From assembly GCF_000019725.1 (NCBI RefSeq), contig NC_010505.1, forward strand, positions 3,289,001 to 3,353,000: a stretch of DNA of 64,000 nucleotides, written 5' to 3'. Positions within the stretch are counted from its first letter, which is position 1, and every line of letters starts with the position of its first letter. Below are positions 1 to 7,638 of the stretch, piece after piece. A model generated the notes under the pieces. It did not search any database. It saw nothing but the letters and a program-made list of their open reading frames with translations, and was not told where the DNA came from. A program made the translations under genes and the position numbers. Source of the DNA: Methylobacterium radiotolerans JCM 2831 (GTDB taxonomy: Bacteria > Pseudomonadota > Alphaproteobacteria > Rhizobiales > Beijerinckiaceae).

Positions 1-120
1 TCGCGCGCCGCGTTCAGGGCGGACGTCGAGCGGATGTACACGGACGCCCTGAAGGTGCGCGACGCCGGCCCGACCCGTCCGGCCGGCGCCCCCGCCGAGC
101 ATCTCAGGACCGCGCCGTGA
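1..120 (+). CDS. C-terminal end of an unidentified protein (5' truncated by window)
   Basis: An open frame enters from the left edge in frame 1 and ends at TGA 118-120, leaving 39 codons. The visible tail is Arg/Ala/Pro-rich with a short amphipathic stretch (DVERMYTDALKV). It is too short to assign a family. The next gene, on the opposite strand, encodes a glycosyltransferase, and a short helix followed by a loose tail would suit the end of another glycosyltransferase. That is a guess from context only. The frame follows GC-rich codon use (third positions mostly G or C), so I treat it as coding. Confidence 0.5.
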   Translation, partial: SRAAFRADVERMYTDALKVRDAGPTRPAGAPAEHLRTAP

Positions 121-142
121 CGCCCCCCGCCCGCCTGGCCGT

Positions 143-1501
143 TCACGCGTCGTCGAAGGCGAGGGCCTCGGCCGGGTAATCGACCATCGTCCGGCGCTGC
201 GCGTCGGTGTTCTGCCACTCCCCGACCTTCATGTAGCGGCCCTCGAGATCGCGGACCTCGACCACCTTCCCGATGGTGGGGATCGACTGGAAGCCCTGCG
301 GCCAGTTCGACGCGAAATAGAAGACCTGCTCGACGTGGTCCGAGAGGTGGCAGATCCCCGGTCCGAAGGTTCCCAGCCCGAACACGAGGTAGCGGCCGTT
401 CACCAGGGCCGCGACGTCGGAGATCAGCGACTCGCTCTGGATCTCCACCGGCAGGCCGCGTCGCGCCGCGTAGGCCTCCACCTCGGCGATGACCGGGTTC
501 AGCCTGTTCTCGAAGACGAGCTTGACCGAGCGGATCCGGCCCTCGGCCAGCAGCCGGTCGATGACCATCCGGTAGAACGCGAGGGGCGGTTGCGGGTAGT
601 GCGGATCGACCCAGGTGCTGAAGATGTCGCCCGAGCGGATGTGGATCAGGAGCTGGTCGTCGGGCTTGGCCGGGAAGGTCCTGGGCAGGCCGTTGAACAG
701 CGGCCGGATCACGCTCTGCACGATCGCGCGCGAATCCGTCGGTCCCCGCAGCGCGGTCACGCGCTCGAACTGCGTCGGGTCGAAGTACAGACCCGACAGG
801 AAGTAGCCGTCCGGCGGCAGCGGTTCGTCCGGCGGGATGAAGGTGATGCCGTCGCAGGTCAGCCGCTCGGTCAGGAAGATCACCTTGCTGCGGTCGACCT
901 TGGGGACCTTGATGTATTTCAGGTTGAGCGCCTTCGCGACCGACACCGCGATGATGTACTGGACGAGGCAGTTGCCGAAGGCGCCGTTCTCGAACAGCGA
1001 CAGGCCGACGAGGGCGCGGCTCGCGCGGTCGGGCGCCGAATGGAGATTGTAGGTGACGTAGACGTTGGCCCCGGGCTTCTCGTTCAGGAGCGTCACGTCG
1101 AGGCCGAGCATCGCCCGGAGGGCGATCAGGTCGACGGCGGCCTCTTCGGCGCGGACGGCAACGGGGACGATCCGGGCCGGCTCCGGCGCGGCGACCCGCA
1201 CCGCGCGCGCCCAGGCCCGCTCGTCGGGGACGATGGCGGCCACGAGGGCGTCCGGGGTCGCGCTCCAGCCGGCGAGGTCCGGCTCGATCCACGTCGCGCC
1301 GTCCTGCGAGACCGCCACGGCGACGTCGCCGGGTTCCGGAGGGACCACCCCTCCCCCCGGTCGCAGGGCGACGGAGTGGATCGGGAAACGGCCGCCGAGA
1401 TCGACTTCGAGCCACCTCGTACCCGCGTCCGATACGATCCGCGGGTCTCGGCCGGCCGCCAGATCGACGAGGACCGGGGTCGGATCGTCTGTCAGGGCCA
1501 T
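143..1501 (-). CDS. Glycosyltransferase, fucosyltransferase-like, with discoidin-like N-terminus
   Basis: A 452-aa protein starting at ATG 1501. Residues about 10-110 look like an F5/8-type C (discoidin) domain: a WLEVDLGG strand followed by SVALRPGGG and SQDGATW. From about residue 145 the protein resembles GT11/O-fucosyltransferase-type enzymes, with GAFGNCLVQYI (compare the GNxLxQY motif of alpha-1,2-fucosyltransferases) and LLIHIRSGDIF (compare the HxRxGD donor-binding motif). There is no signal peptide or membrane segment, so it is probably cytosolic and acts on a nucleotide-sugar donor for surface polysaccharide or glycoprotein assembly. The tandem of binding-like domain and transferase is unusual. 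The donor and acceptor cannot be told. The gene converges on the plus-strand fragment at 1-120. Another glycosyltransferase family with an HxRxGD-type motif is the main alternative. Confidence 0.6.
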   Translation of the reverse strand: MALTDDPTPVLVDLAAGRDPRIVSDAGTRWLEVDLGGRFPIHSVALRPGGGVVPPEPGDVAVAVSQDGATWIEPDLAGWSATPDALVAAIVPDERAWARAVRVAAPEPARIVPVAVRAEEAAVDLIALRAMLGLDVTLLNEKPGANVYVTYNLHSAPDRASRALVGLSLFENGAFGNCLVQYIIAVSVAKALNLKYIKVPKVDRSKVIFLTERLTCDGITFIPPDEPLPPDGYFLSGLYFDPTQFERVTALRGPTDSRAIVQSVIRPLFNGLPRTFPAKPDDQLLIHIRSGDIFSTWVDPHYPQPPLAFYRMVIDRLLAEGRIRSVKLVFENRLNPVIAEVEAYAARRGLPVEIQSESLISDVAALVNGRYLVFGLGTFGPGICHLSDHVEQVFYFASNWPQGFQSIPTIGKVVEVRDLEGRYMKVGEWQNTDAQRRTMVDYPAEALAFDDA

Positions 1502-1633
1502 CGGGTCTCCGGGAGCTTACCGCCCGCGCCGGGCGGGTGTCGGGTGCGGCGGTGCCTGCTCCGGGGCGCGGCAGTCAAGCCCGTCCGTGCCGCGGCGCGG
1601 CGCGGGAATCGGCCGCGATCCGGCGTCGCTCCG

Positions 1634-1662
1634 TTGTGTCCCGGCGGTCATGCGTCTACAAC
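1634..1662 (+). promoter_or_regulatory. Candidate sigma-70 promoter of the cobalamin operon
   Basis: TTGTGT at 1634-1639 and TACAAC at 1657-1662 are separated by 17 bases. Transcription would begin near 1669, just before the conserved riboswitch core. The position relative to the aptamer is the main support, because the boxes themselves are only moderate matches. Confidence 0.5.
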
Positions 1663-1670
1663 GACCGGGT

Positions 1671-1837
1671 GACGGTGCCCCGGCGACGGGGTGAAAAGGG
1701 AATGCGGTGAGGGGTCCGAGGCCCCGATTCCGCGGCTGCCCCCGCAACTGTGAGCGGCGAGCGCCCGCCAAGCGCCACCGGAGCGATCCGGGAAGGCGGC
1801 GGGCGCGCCGAGCCGCGAGCCAGGAGACCTGCCGTCA
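1671..1837 (+). promoter_or_regulatory. Cobalamin (adenosylcobalamin) riboswitch
   Basis: The conserved aptamer blocks appear in order: GGTGCC at 1674, GGGTGAAAAGGGAA from 1689, CGCGGCTGCCCCCGCAACTG at 1731-1750, GCCACCGG near 1774 with GGGAAGGCGG after it, and the B12 box AGCCAGGAGACCTGCCG at 1818-1834. Spacing and sequence match the class I cobalamin riboswitch. It sits immediately upstream of the cobalt-transport gene cbtB, so cobalamin binding should repress cbtB and the overlapping genes behind it. The aptamer ends about 50 bases before the cbtB start. I did not identify a separate terminator stem, and ribosome-binding-site sequestration is common in alphaproteobacteria. Confidence 0.95.
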
Positions 1838-1885
1838 CGACAGGATCCCGCAATGCCGCCGGTGGGGCGGCTGGAGACACTGCTG

Positions 1886-2068
1886 ATGACGACCCAAACC
1901 CTCGCCCCCGTCGCCGCCGGCACCCGCGCGTCGGAGCGCCCGATCGCCGTCGCGCTCGCGGCCGTGCTGGGCCTCGGCCTGCTGTTCATGGCGGGCTTCT
2001 CGCCGGCGATCGCGCTCCACAACGCGGCGCACGATTTCCGACACACCCAGAACTTCCCCTGCCACTGA
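1886..2068 (+). CDS. cbtB: Cobalt transporter accessory subunit CbtB
   Basis: A 60-aa protein with one membrane helix (about residues 20-40) followed by a metal-ligand-rich tail: His45, His49-Asp50, His53 and a terminal Phe-Pro-Cys-His. This is the full signature and usual length of CbtB, the small partner of the predicted cobalt transporter CbtA. I chose ATG 1886 because GGAG at 1873-1876 lies 9 bases ahead. The in-frame ATG 1853 is directly behind the riboswitch, lacks a ribosome-binding site and would add 11 unusual residues. The gene is the first one after the B12 riboswitch, matching the known regulation of cobalt importers. It likely acts in the inner membrane to bring Co2+ in for the corrin enzymes encoded downstream. 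Confidence 0.9.
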   Translation: MTTQTLAPVAAGTRASERPIAVALAAVLGLGLLFMAGFSPAIALHNAAHDFRHTQNFPCH

Positions 2069-2084
2069 CGTCCCCGGAACAGGG

Positions 2085-2837
2085 ATGATCATCCGGCTCC
2101 TGTCGGCGGCCCTCGCCGCCGGCTTCTTCGCGGCTGCCGTCGTGACGGGCCTCGAACTCACGCTGACCTCGCCGCTGATCGTCGCGGCCGAGCGCTACGA
2201 GCAGCAGGAGGCGCCGCGTCAGGCCGCCGAGACGCTCCCGATCAGGGCGCTCCCGATCGTGCTGGCCCATGCCGGGCACGACCACGCCGCGCCCGACGCC
2301 GCGCCGGAATGGCAGCCCGGCCCCGGCCTGCCGCGGATGGCCTTCACCGGGCTCGCGACCCTCGTCGGCGGCGTCGGCTACGCGCTGCTGCTCGGCGCGG
2401 TGATGCTCGCCTGCGGCCGCGAACCCACGCCACAGGTCGGGCTCGCCTTCGCGGTGGCGGGCTTCGCCAGCGTCGCCCTCGCGCCGGGCCTCGGCCTGCC
2501 GCCGGAACTGCCCGGCAGCGCGGCGGCCCCGCTCGCGACACGCCAGGCGTGGTGGGTGATGACCGCCGCGGCGACCGGGATGGGGCTCTACCTGATCACG
2601 ATCCGCCGCGCGCTGATCACCATCCTCGGGGGGCTCGTCCTGATCATCGCCCCGCACGCGGTCGGCGCCCCGCAGGCGCCGGAGGCCGCGTCGGAGCTTC
2701 CGGCCGCGCTGGCCGCGCAGTTCGCCGCGCGGTCGCTGGCCATCAGCTTCGTGTTCTGGATCCTGATCGGGCTGGGACTCGGCTGGGCGTGGCAGGCCTT
2801 CGCCCGCGGCGCGGATCGGGGAGCGGCCCGTGCCTGA
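2085..2837 (+). CDS. cbtA: Cobalt transporter subunit CbtA
   Basis: A 250-aa integral membrane protein with about five to six hydrophobic helices: an N-terminal one at residues 5-25, then three or four between 85 and 190, and one near the C-terminus with SFVFWILIGLGLGWAW. A histidine-rich loop, AHAGHDHAAP, follows the first helix, as is usual for CbtA. It lies 16 bases after cbtB, and its last eight bases overlap the next gene. The CbtAB pair is predicted, not biochemically proven, to import cobalt. The upstream B12 riboswitch and the corrin genes downstream support that role. Confidence 0.88.
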   Translation: MIIRLLSAALAAGFFAAAVVTGLELTLTSPLIVAAERYEQQEAPRQAAETLPIRALPIVLAHAGHDHAAPDAAPEWQPGPGLPRMAFTGLATLVGGVGYALLLGAVMLACGREPTPQVGLAFAVAGFASVALAPGLGLPPELPGSAAAPLATRQAWWVMTAAATGMGLYLITIRRALITILGGLVLIIAPHAVGAPQAPEAASELPAALAAQFAARSLAISFVFWILIGLGLGWAWQAFARGADRGAARA

Positions 2838-3231
2838 GACCATTCTCTACGTCTGCACCACCTGCCGCCGCTCGGACGACGACCCGGACGGCCCCCGCGC
2901 CGGGGCCCGCCTGCTGGAGGCGCTCCGGGCGCGGAGCGGCGGCACGCCGGACCTGCGGGTCGAGGCGGTGGAGTGCCTGTCGGTCTGCAAGCGGCCCTGC
3001 ACCGTGGCGGTCGCCGCGCCCGACCGCTGGACCTACGTCTACGGCGACATGGATCCGGCCGCCTCGGCCGAGATCATCCTCGGCGGGCTCGCGGCCTACG
3101 CGGCGACCCCGGACGGCATCGTGCCCTGGCGCGAGCGTCCGGAGGCGTTCCGCAAGGGCGTGATCGCCCGCATCCCCCCTTTCCCAGAACCCCGCCCGGT
3201 CCCCGCCGGCACCCTGGAGGCCGCGGAATGA
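2830..3231 (+). CDS. DUF1636 protein, predicted 2Fe-2S thioredoxin-like, cobalamin-linked
   Basis: A 133-aa cytosolic protein starting at GTG 2830 inside the end of cbtA, so translation is probably coupled. It has a Cys9-x2-Cys12 pair after a first beta strand and a cluster Cys49-x3-Cys53-x3-Cys57, a pattern like the thioredoxin-fold [2Fe-2S] ferredoxins. The family (DUF1636) recurs in alphaproteobacterial cobalamin loci between the cobalt transporter and cobW. A role in handling cobalt or supplying electrons, for example for reduction of the cobalt centre, is possible but unproven. Its stop codon overlaps the cobW start as ATGA. The family assignment is fairly secure and the function is unknown. 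Confidence 0.75.
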   Translation: MPETILYVCTTCRRSDDDPDGPRAGARLLEALRARSGGTPDLRVEAVECLSVCKRPCTVAVAAPDRWTYVYGDMDPAASAEIILGGLAAYAATPDGIVPWRERPEAFRKGVIARIPPFPEPRPVPAGTLEAAE

Positions 3232-4262
3232 CCCTCGTGAACAAGATCCCCTGCACCATCGTCACCGGCTTCCTCGGGGCCGGCAAGACGACCCTCGTCC
3301 GCCACGTGGTCGAGAACGCAAAGGGGCGCCGCCTCGCCATCCTGGTGAACGAGTTCGGCGACATCGGCTTCGACAAGTCGTTCCTGGCGGCCTGCGGCGT
3401 CGAGGGCTGCACCGAGGACGCCATCGTCGAGCTGCCGAACGGCTGCATCTGCTGCACGGTCGCGGACGATTTCGTTCCCGCGCTGGAGACCCTGCTCGGC
3501 CGCGCCGAGCCGCCGGAGCACATCCTGATCGAGACCTCGGGTCTCGCGCTGCCGAAGCCGCTCGTCCAGGCGTTCCAGTGGCCGGCGATCCGCTCGCGGG
3601 TGACCGTCGACGGCGTGGTCGCCGTGGTCGACGGCCCGGCGGTGGCCTCGGGCGCCTTCGCGGAGGATCCGGAGGCCCTGGCGGCCCAGCGGGCCGCCGA
3701 CCAGTCGGTCGACCACGACAATCCCCTGGAGGAGGTTTTCGAGGACCAGCTCCTCTGCGCCGACCTCGTGGTGGTCAACAAGGCCGACCTGATCGACGCC
3801 GCGACCCGGGCGCGGGTCCGCGCCGAGGTCGAGGGGCACCTGCCCCGCGCCGTGAAGGTCGTCGAGACCGAGAACGGCGCCATCGACCCGCGGGTGCTGC
3901 TCGGCCTCGGCGCGGCCGCCGAGGACGATCTCGACGCCCGCCCCTCGCATCACGGCGAGGGCGAGGACCACGACCACGACGATTTCGAGACCGTGGCGCT
4001 GCCGGTCCGCCCGGCGGTGACCGCGGGGGATCTCGCGGCCCGGGTCGAGGCGGCGGCCGAGGCCGCCGGCGTCCTGCGCATCAAGGGCTTCGCCGAGGTC
4101 GAGGGCAAGCCCATGCGCCTCGTGGTGCAGGGTGTCGGCCGGCGCGTCACCCATCATTTCGACCGCCCCTGGCGGGCCGGGGAAGCCCGCGACGGGACGC
4201 TGGTGGTGATCGGCCTGAAGGGCTTCGACAAGGACGCCGTCGCGGCGGCCCTCGCGGGATGA
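3228..4262 (+). CDS. cobW: CobW GTPase / metal chaperone
   Basis: A 344-aa G3E-family GTPase. It has the P-loop GFLGAGKTT at residues 14-22, the metal-binding NGCICC at 71-76 (the GCxCC motif), the base-specificity motif NKAD near residue 183, and a histidine/acid-rich linker (HHGEGEDHDHDD) before the C-terminal CobW_C domain. In this family CobW is thought to deliver cobalt to the aerobic cobaltochelatase. The gene lies between the cobalt transporter block and cobN, the large chelatase subunit, which fits that role. ATG 3228 overlaps the preceding stop. Zinc-type COG0523 paralogues are the alternative, but the neighbourhood favours cobalt. Confidence 0.92.
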   Translation: MTLVNKIPCTIVTGFLGAGKTTLVRHVVENAKGRRLAILVNEFGDIGFDKSFLAACGVEGCTEDAIVELPNGCICCTVADDFVPALETLLGRAEPPEHILIETSGLALPKPLVQAFQWPAIRSRVTVDGVVAVVDGPAVASGAFAEDPEALAAQRAADQSVDHDNPLEEVFEDQLLCADLVVVNKADLIDAATRARVRAEVEGHLPRAVKVVETENGAIDPRVLLGLGAAAEDDLDARPSHHGEGEDHDHDDFETVALPVRPAVTAGDLAARVEAAAEAAGVLRIKGFAEVEGKPMRLVVQGVGRRVTHHFDRPWRAGEARDGTLVVIGLKGFDKDAVAAALAG

Positions 4263-4308
4263 GGTCGGTCGCGCACGCCCGCCCGGACTCGCTCTAGGGG
4301 GCGCCGCG

Positions 4309-7300
4309 GTGCATCTCGTGCGCATCGATGCCGTGTCCCTCGACGAGGGCGAGGCGGCCGTGGATCTCGGGCAGGAGCCCGGCGACCTCGTGGTGCTGTC
4401 GTTCACCGACAGCGACCTCGCTTCGGTCGGGCAGGCCCACGCCGCGGAGCCCGGTCTGCCGAGCCTTCGGCTCGCGAAGCTCGCCAAGCTGCGGCATCCG
4501 CTCTCGGTCGACCTCTACGTCGAGCGGGTCGTGGCGCGCGCCAAGGTCGTGGTGATCCGCTGCCTGGGCGGGCTCGACTACTGGCGCTACGGGATCGAGC
4601 GTTGCGCCGAGGCCGCGCGGGCGCACGGCGTCGTGCTGGCGGTCCTGCCGGGCGACGACCGGCCGGATCCGCGCCTCGCGGCGTTCTCCACTGATCCCGA
4701 CCTCGCCGGGCAGCTCGACGCCTATTTCCGCGCCGGCGGGCCCGACAACCTGCGGCGGATGCTGCGGAGCCTGGCGATCCGCCTCGGCGGCGACGGCCGG
4801 GTCGAGCCGCCGCAGCCGCTCCCGCGCGGCTTTCCGTGGTGCCCCGGCTGCGGGGTCCTGCCCCTCGAGACGGCCCTCGCCGCGGCCGGGACCGCGGTCC
4901 CGCTCGCCGGTGCGCGGATCGCCGCCGAGCCCGTCGCGCTCCTCCTGATCTACCGCTCCGCCGTGCTCGGCGGCGATACCGGCCCGTTCGCCGCCCTCGC
5001 CGCCGCCCTGCGGGCCCGCGGGATCGGCGTGCTGCCGATGGCGGTGTCCAGCCTGAAGGAGCCGCAGGCCGCCGCCGCGGTCTCCGCGGCCGTGCGCGCG
5101 CGCCGGCCCGACCTCGTGATCGCCGCCACCGCCTTCTCGGCCCGCGAGGACGAGACCGACTTCGTCCTCGACGCCGCCGACTGCCCAGTCCTCCAGGCCT
5201 TCACGGTGGGCTCGCCGCGCGCGGCCTGGGCGGCCTCCGCCCGCGGTCTGGGCGCGGCCGATCTCGCCATGCAGGTCGCGCTGCCGGAATTCGACGGCCG
5301 GCTCTCGGGCTTCCCGATCTCGTTTAAGGAGGAGAGCGCCGAGATCGCCGGCTTCGCCGAGCGCCGCGCCGTGCCCTACGAGGCCGGCATCGCCGCGCTC
5401 GCCGACCGGGCCGCGGGATGGCTGCGGCTGGCCGCCCTGCCGCGCGCGGCGCGGCGCGTCGCCCTGGTCCTGTCCGACTATCCCGCCCGCGGCGGCCGGG
5501 CCGGGTTCGCGGTCGGCCTCGACACGCCCGCGAGCGCCCGCGCGATCAGCGCCGACCTCGCGGCCGCCGGCTACGTGGCGGGCGCGCTGCCGGAGGCGGG
5601 AGCGCTGATGGCGGCGCTCACGGAGGGCGCGGCCCAGTTCCGGGTGCCGCTCGCGGCCTACGCGGCGTGGTGGCGCTCGCTCACCGAGGACGTCCGCGCC
5701 GCCGTCACCGCCAGCTGGGGCGAGGCCGAGGCGGACCCGGCCTGCGTCGACGGCGCCTTCCGCTTCCGGATCGTCCGGGACGGCAACCTCGCGGTCCTCC
5801 TCCAGCCCGACCGCGGCCGCGATCCCGATCGCAAGACCGGCTACCACGACCTCGAGCGGGCGCCGACCCACGCCTACCTGGCGTTCCATCTCGGCCTGCG
5901 GCAGGGTTTCGACGCCCTGGTACAGCTCGGCACGCACGGCACCGCGGAGTGGCTGCCGGGCAAGGCCGTGGCCCTGTCGCCCGACTGCTTCCCGGCGCTC
6001 TGCGTGGGCGGGCTGCCGGTGATCTACCCGTTCATCGTCGACGACCCGGGCGAGGCCGCGCCGCTCAAGCGCCGTCTCGGCGGGGTCGCGCTCGGGCACC
6101 TGACGCCCGACACCGCCGTCCACGCGCTGACACCCGAGGCGGCCCGGCTCCGCGAACTGGTGGAGGAGTATTCGGCGGCCAGCGTGCTCGACCCCCGCCG
6201 CGCCCACCTCATCGCCCGGGCCATCCTGGAGGAGGCCGGGGCGGCCGGTCTGCTGGACGGTGCCGGGATCGGCGCGGACACGCCGATGGACGAGGCGCTG
6301 ACGCGGCTCGACGCGCATCTCTGCGATCTCGGCGAGACCGTGTTCCGCGACGGCCTGCACGTCTTCGCCCGCGCGCCGCACGGGGCTGCGGAGCCCGTCG
6401 CGGCGAGCGCGGACTCCGAGCGCGCCGGCCTGCTCGCCGCCCTCGACGGGCGGTTCGTCCGTCCGGGCCCCTCCGGCTCGCCGTCCCGCGGGCGGGCCGA
6501 CGTGCTCCCGACCGGGCGCAACCTCGCGACCCTCGACCCGCGGGCCATCCCGAGCCGCGCCGCCGCGCTCCTCGGCGAGAAGGCCGCCGCCGCCGTGGTG
6601 ACCCGCTACCTTCAGGACGAGGGCGCCTATCCGGCCCGGATCGTCATGGATCTCTGGGCCTCGCCGACCCTGCGCACCGGTGGCGAGGACGTGGCCCACG
6701 CCCTCGCCCTGATGGGCGTGCGGCCGGTCTGGGACCACGCCAGCACCCGCGTCACCGGCTTCGAGATCCTGCCCCTCGCGATGCTGGACCGGCCGCGGAT
6801 CGACGTCACCGTCCGGGTTTCCGGCGCGTTCCGCGACACCTTCCCCGACACGCTGGCGCTCCTCGACCGCGCCGCCCGCGCCGTGGCTGAGCGGGACGAG
6901 GCCGACGACGAGAATCCCCTGGCGGCGGCGCGGCGGCGAGGCGACGGCGCCGCGCGCGTCTACGGGGCCGCGCCGGGCCGCTACGGCGCCGGCACCGCCG
7001 CCACCGCCCTCGACGGCGCCTGGGAGGGTCGCGCCGACCTCGGCCGCGCCTATCTGGCCGCCAGCGGTCACGCCTACGGCGACCGCGACGGTCCGGACGC
7101 CGATTTCGCCGCCCGCGTCGCGGCGGCCGACGCCTATCTTCACGCCTTCGACGTGGCCGAGCGCGACCTGTTCGACGGCGACGCCGCGGTCGACGCGATG
7201 GGCGGTTTCGCGGCGGCCGCGGCCCTGGAGGGCGCGAAGCCCGCGCTCTACAGCCTCGACGTGTCGGTGCCGGAGCGGCCGAAGGCGCGGACGGCCCGGG

Positions 7301-7638
7301 AGGACGCCGCCCGCCTGATTCGCGGGCGCCTCGCGGATCCCCGCTGGATCGCGGCCCAGCTGCGCCACGGCTACAGGGGGGCGCAGGAGCTCGCCCAGGG
7401 GCTCGACGCGGTCTTCGTCCTGGCCGCCGCGAGCGACGCGGTGACGGATGCCGGCTTCGAGGCGCTCTACGCGGCCTGGGTCGCCGATGCCGAGGTGTTC
7501 GAGCACCTGCGCGCCGCCAATCCCGCCGCGGCCCGGGCGATCCTCGAACGGTTCGACGAGGCGCGGGATCGCGGCCTCTGGCACAGCCGGCGCAACGCCC
7601 TCCCGGCCGACGCCCTGATGCGCGAGGCCGCCGAGTGA
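4309..7638 (+). CDS. cobN: Cobaltochelatase subunit CobN
   Basis: A 1109-aa protein with the CobN/magnesium-chelatase H-subunit fold across most of its length, including LGTHGTAEWLPGK near residue 544 and the C-terminal part (SLDVSVPERPKA). Together with CobS and CobT, which are not in this window, it inserts Co2+ into hydrogenobyrinic acid a,c-diamide using ATP. It is somewhat shorter than the roughly 1270-residue Pseudomonas denitrificans enzyme, which is common in related genomes. The start is GTG 4309, preceded by AGGGGG about 8 bases upstream. The 46-base gap after cobW is the largest in this part of the operon. The stop overlaps cobG as GTGA. Confidence 0.95.
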   Translation: MHLVRIDAVSLDEGEAAVDLGQEPGDLVVLSFTDSDLASVGQAHAAEPGLPSLRLAKLAKLRHPLSVDLYVERVVARAKVVVIRCLGGLDYWRYGIERCAEAARAHGVVLAVLPGDDRPDPRLAAFSTDPDLAGQLDAYFRAGGPDNLRRMLRSLAIRLGGDGRVEPPQPLPRGFPWCPGCGVLPLETALAAAGTAVPLAGARIAAEPVALLLIYRSAVLGGDTGPFAALAAALRARGIGVLPMAVSSLKEPQAAAAVSAAVRARRPDLVIAATAFSAREDETDFVLDAADCPVLQAFTVGSPRAAWAASARGLGAADLAMQVALPEFDGRLSGFPISFKEESAEIAGFAERRAVPYEAGIAALADRAAGWLRLAALPRAARRVALVLSDYPARGGRAGFAVGLDTPASARAISADLAAAGYVAGALPEAGALMAALTEGAAQFRVPLAAYAAWWRSLTEDVRAAVTASWGEAEADPACVDGAFRFRIVRDGNLAVLLQPDRGRDPDRKTGYHDLERAPTHAYLAFHLGLRQGFDALVQLGTHGTAEWLPGKAVALSPDCFPALCVGGLPVIYPFIVDDPGEAAPLKRRLGGVALGHLTPDTAVHALTPEAARLRELVEEYSAASVLDPRRAHLIARAILEEAGAAGLLDGAGIGADTPMDEALTRLDAHLCDLGETVFRDGLHVFARAPHGAAEPVAASADSERAGLLAALDGRFVRPGPSGSPSRGRADVLPTGRNLATLDPRAIPSRAAALLGEKAAAAVVTRYLQDEGAYPARIVMDLWASPTLRTGGEDVAHALALMGVRPVWDHASTRVTGFEILPLAMLDRPRIDVTVRVSGAFRDTFPDTLALLDRAARAVAERDEADDENPLAAARRRGDGAARVYGAAPGRYGAGTAATALDGAWEGRADLGRAYLAASGHAYGDRDGPDADFAARVAAADAYLHAFDVAERDLFDGDAAVDAMGGFAAAAALEGAKPALYSLDVSVPERPKARTAREDAARLIRGRLADPRWIAAQLRHGYRGAQELAQGLDAVFVLAAASDAVTDAGFEALYAAWVADAEVFEHLRAANPAAARAILERFDEARDRGLWHSRRNALPADALMREAAE

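Noticed and set aside
335..1672. A long open frame on the plus strand opposite the glycosyltransferase
   Set aside because: It is Arg/Gly/Asp-rich, has no recognisable domain and mirrors the codon bias of the minus-strand gene, so it is a shadow of GC-rich coding DNA. Similar long mirror frames occur against cobN, comM, dnaX and pheT.
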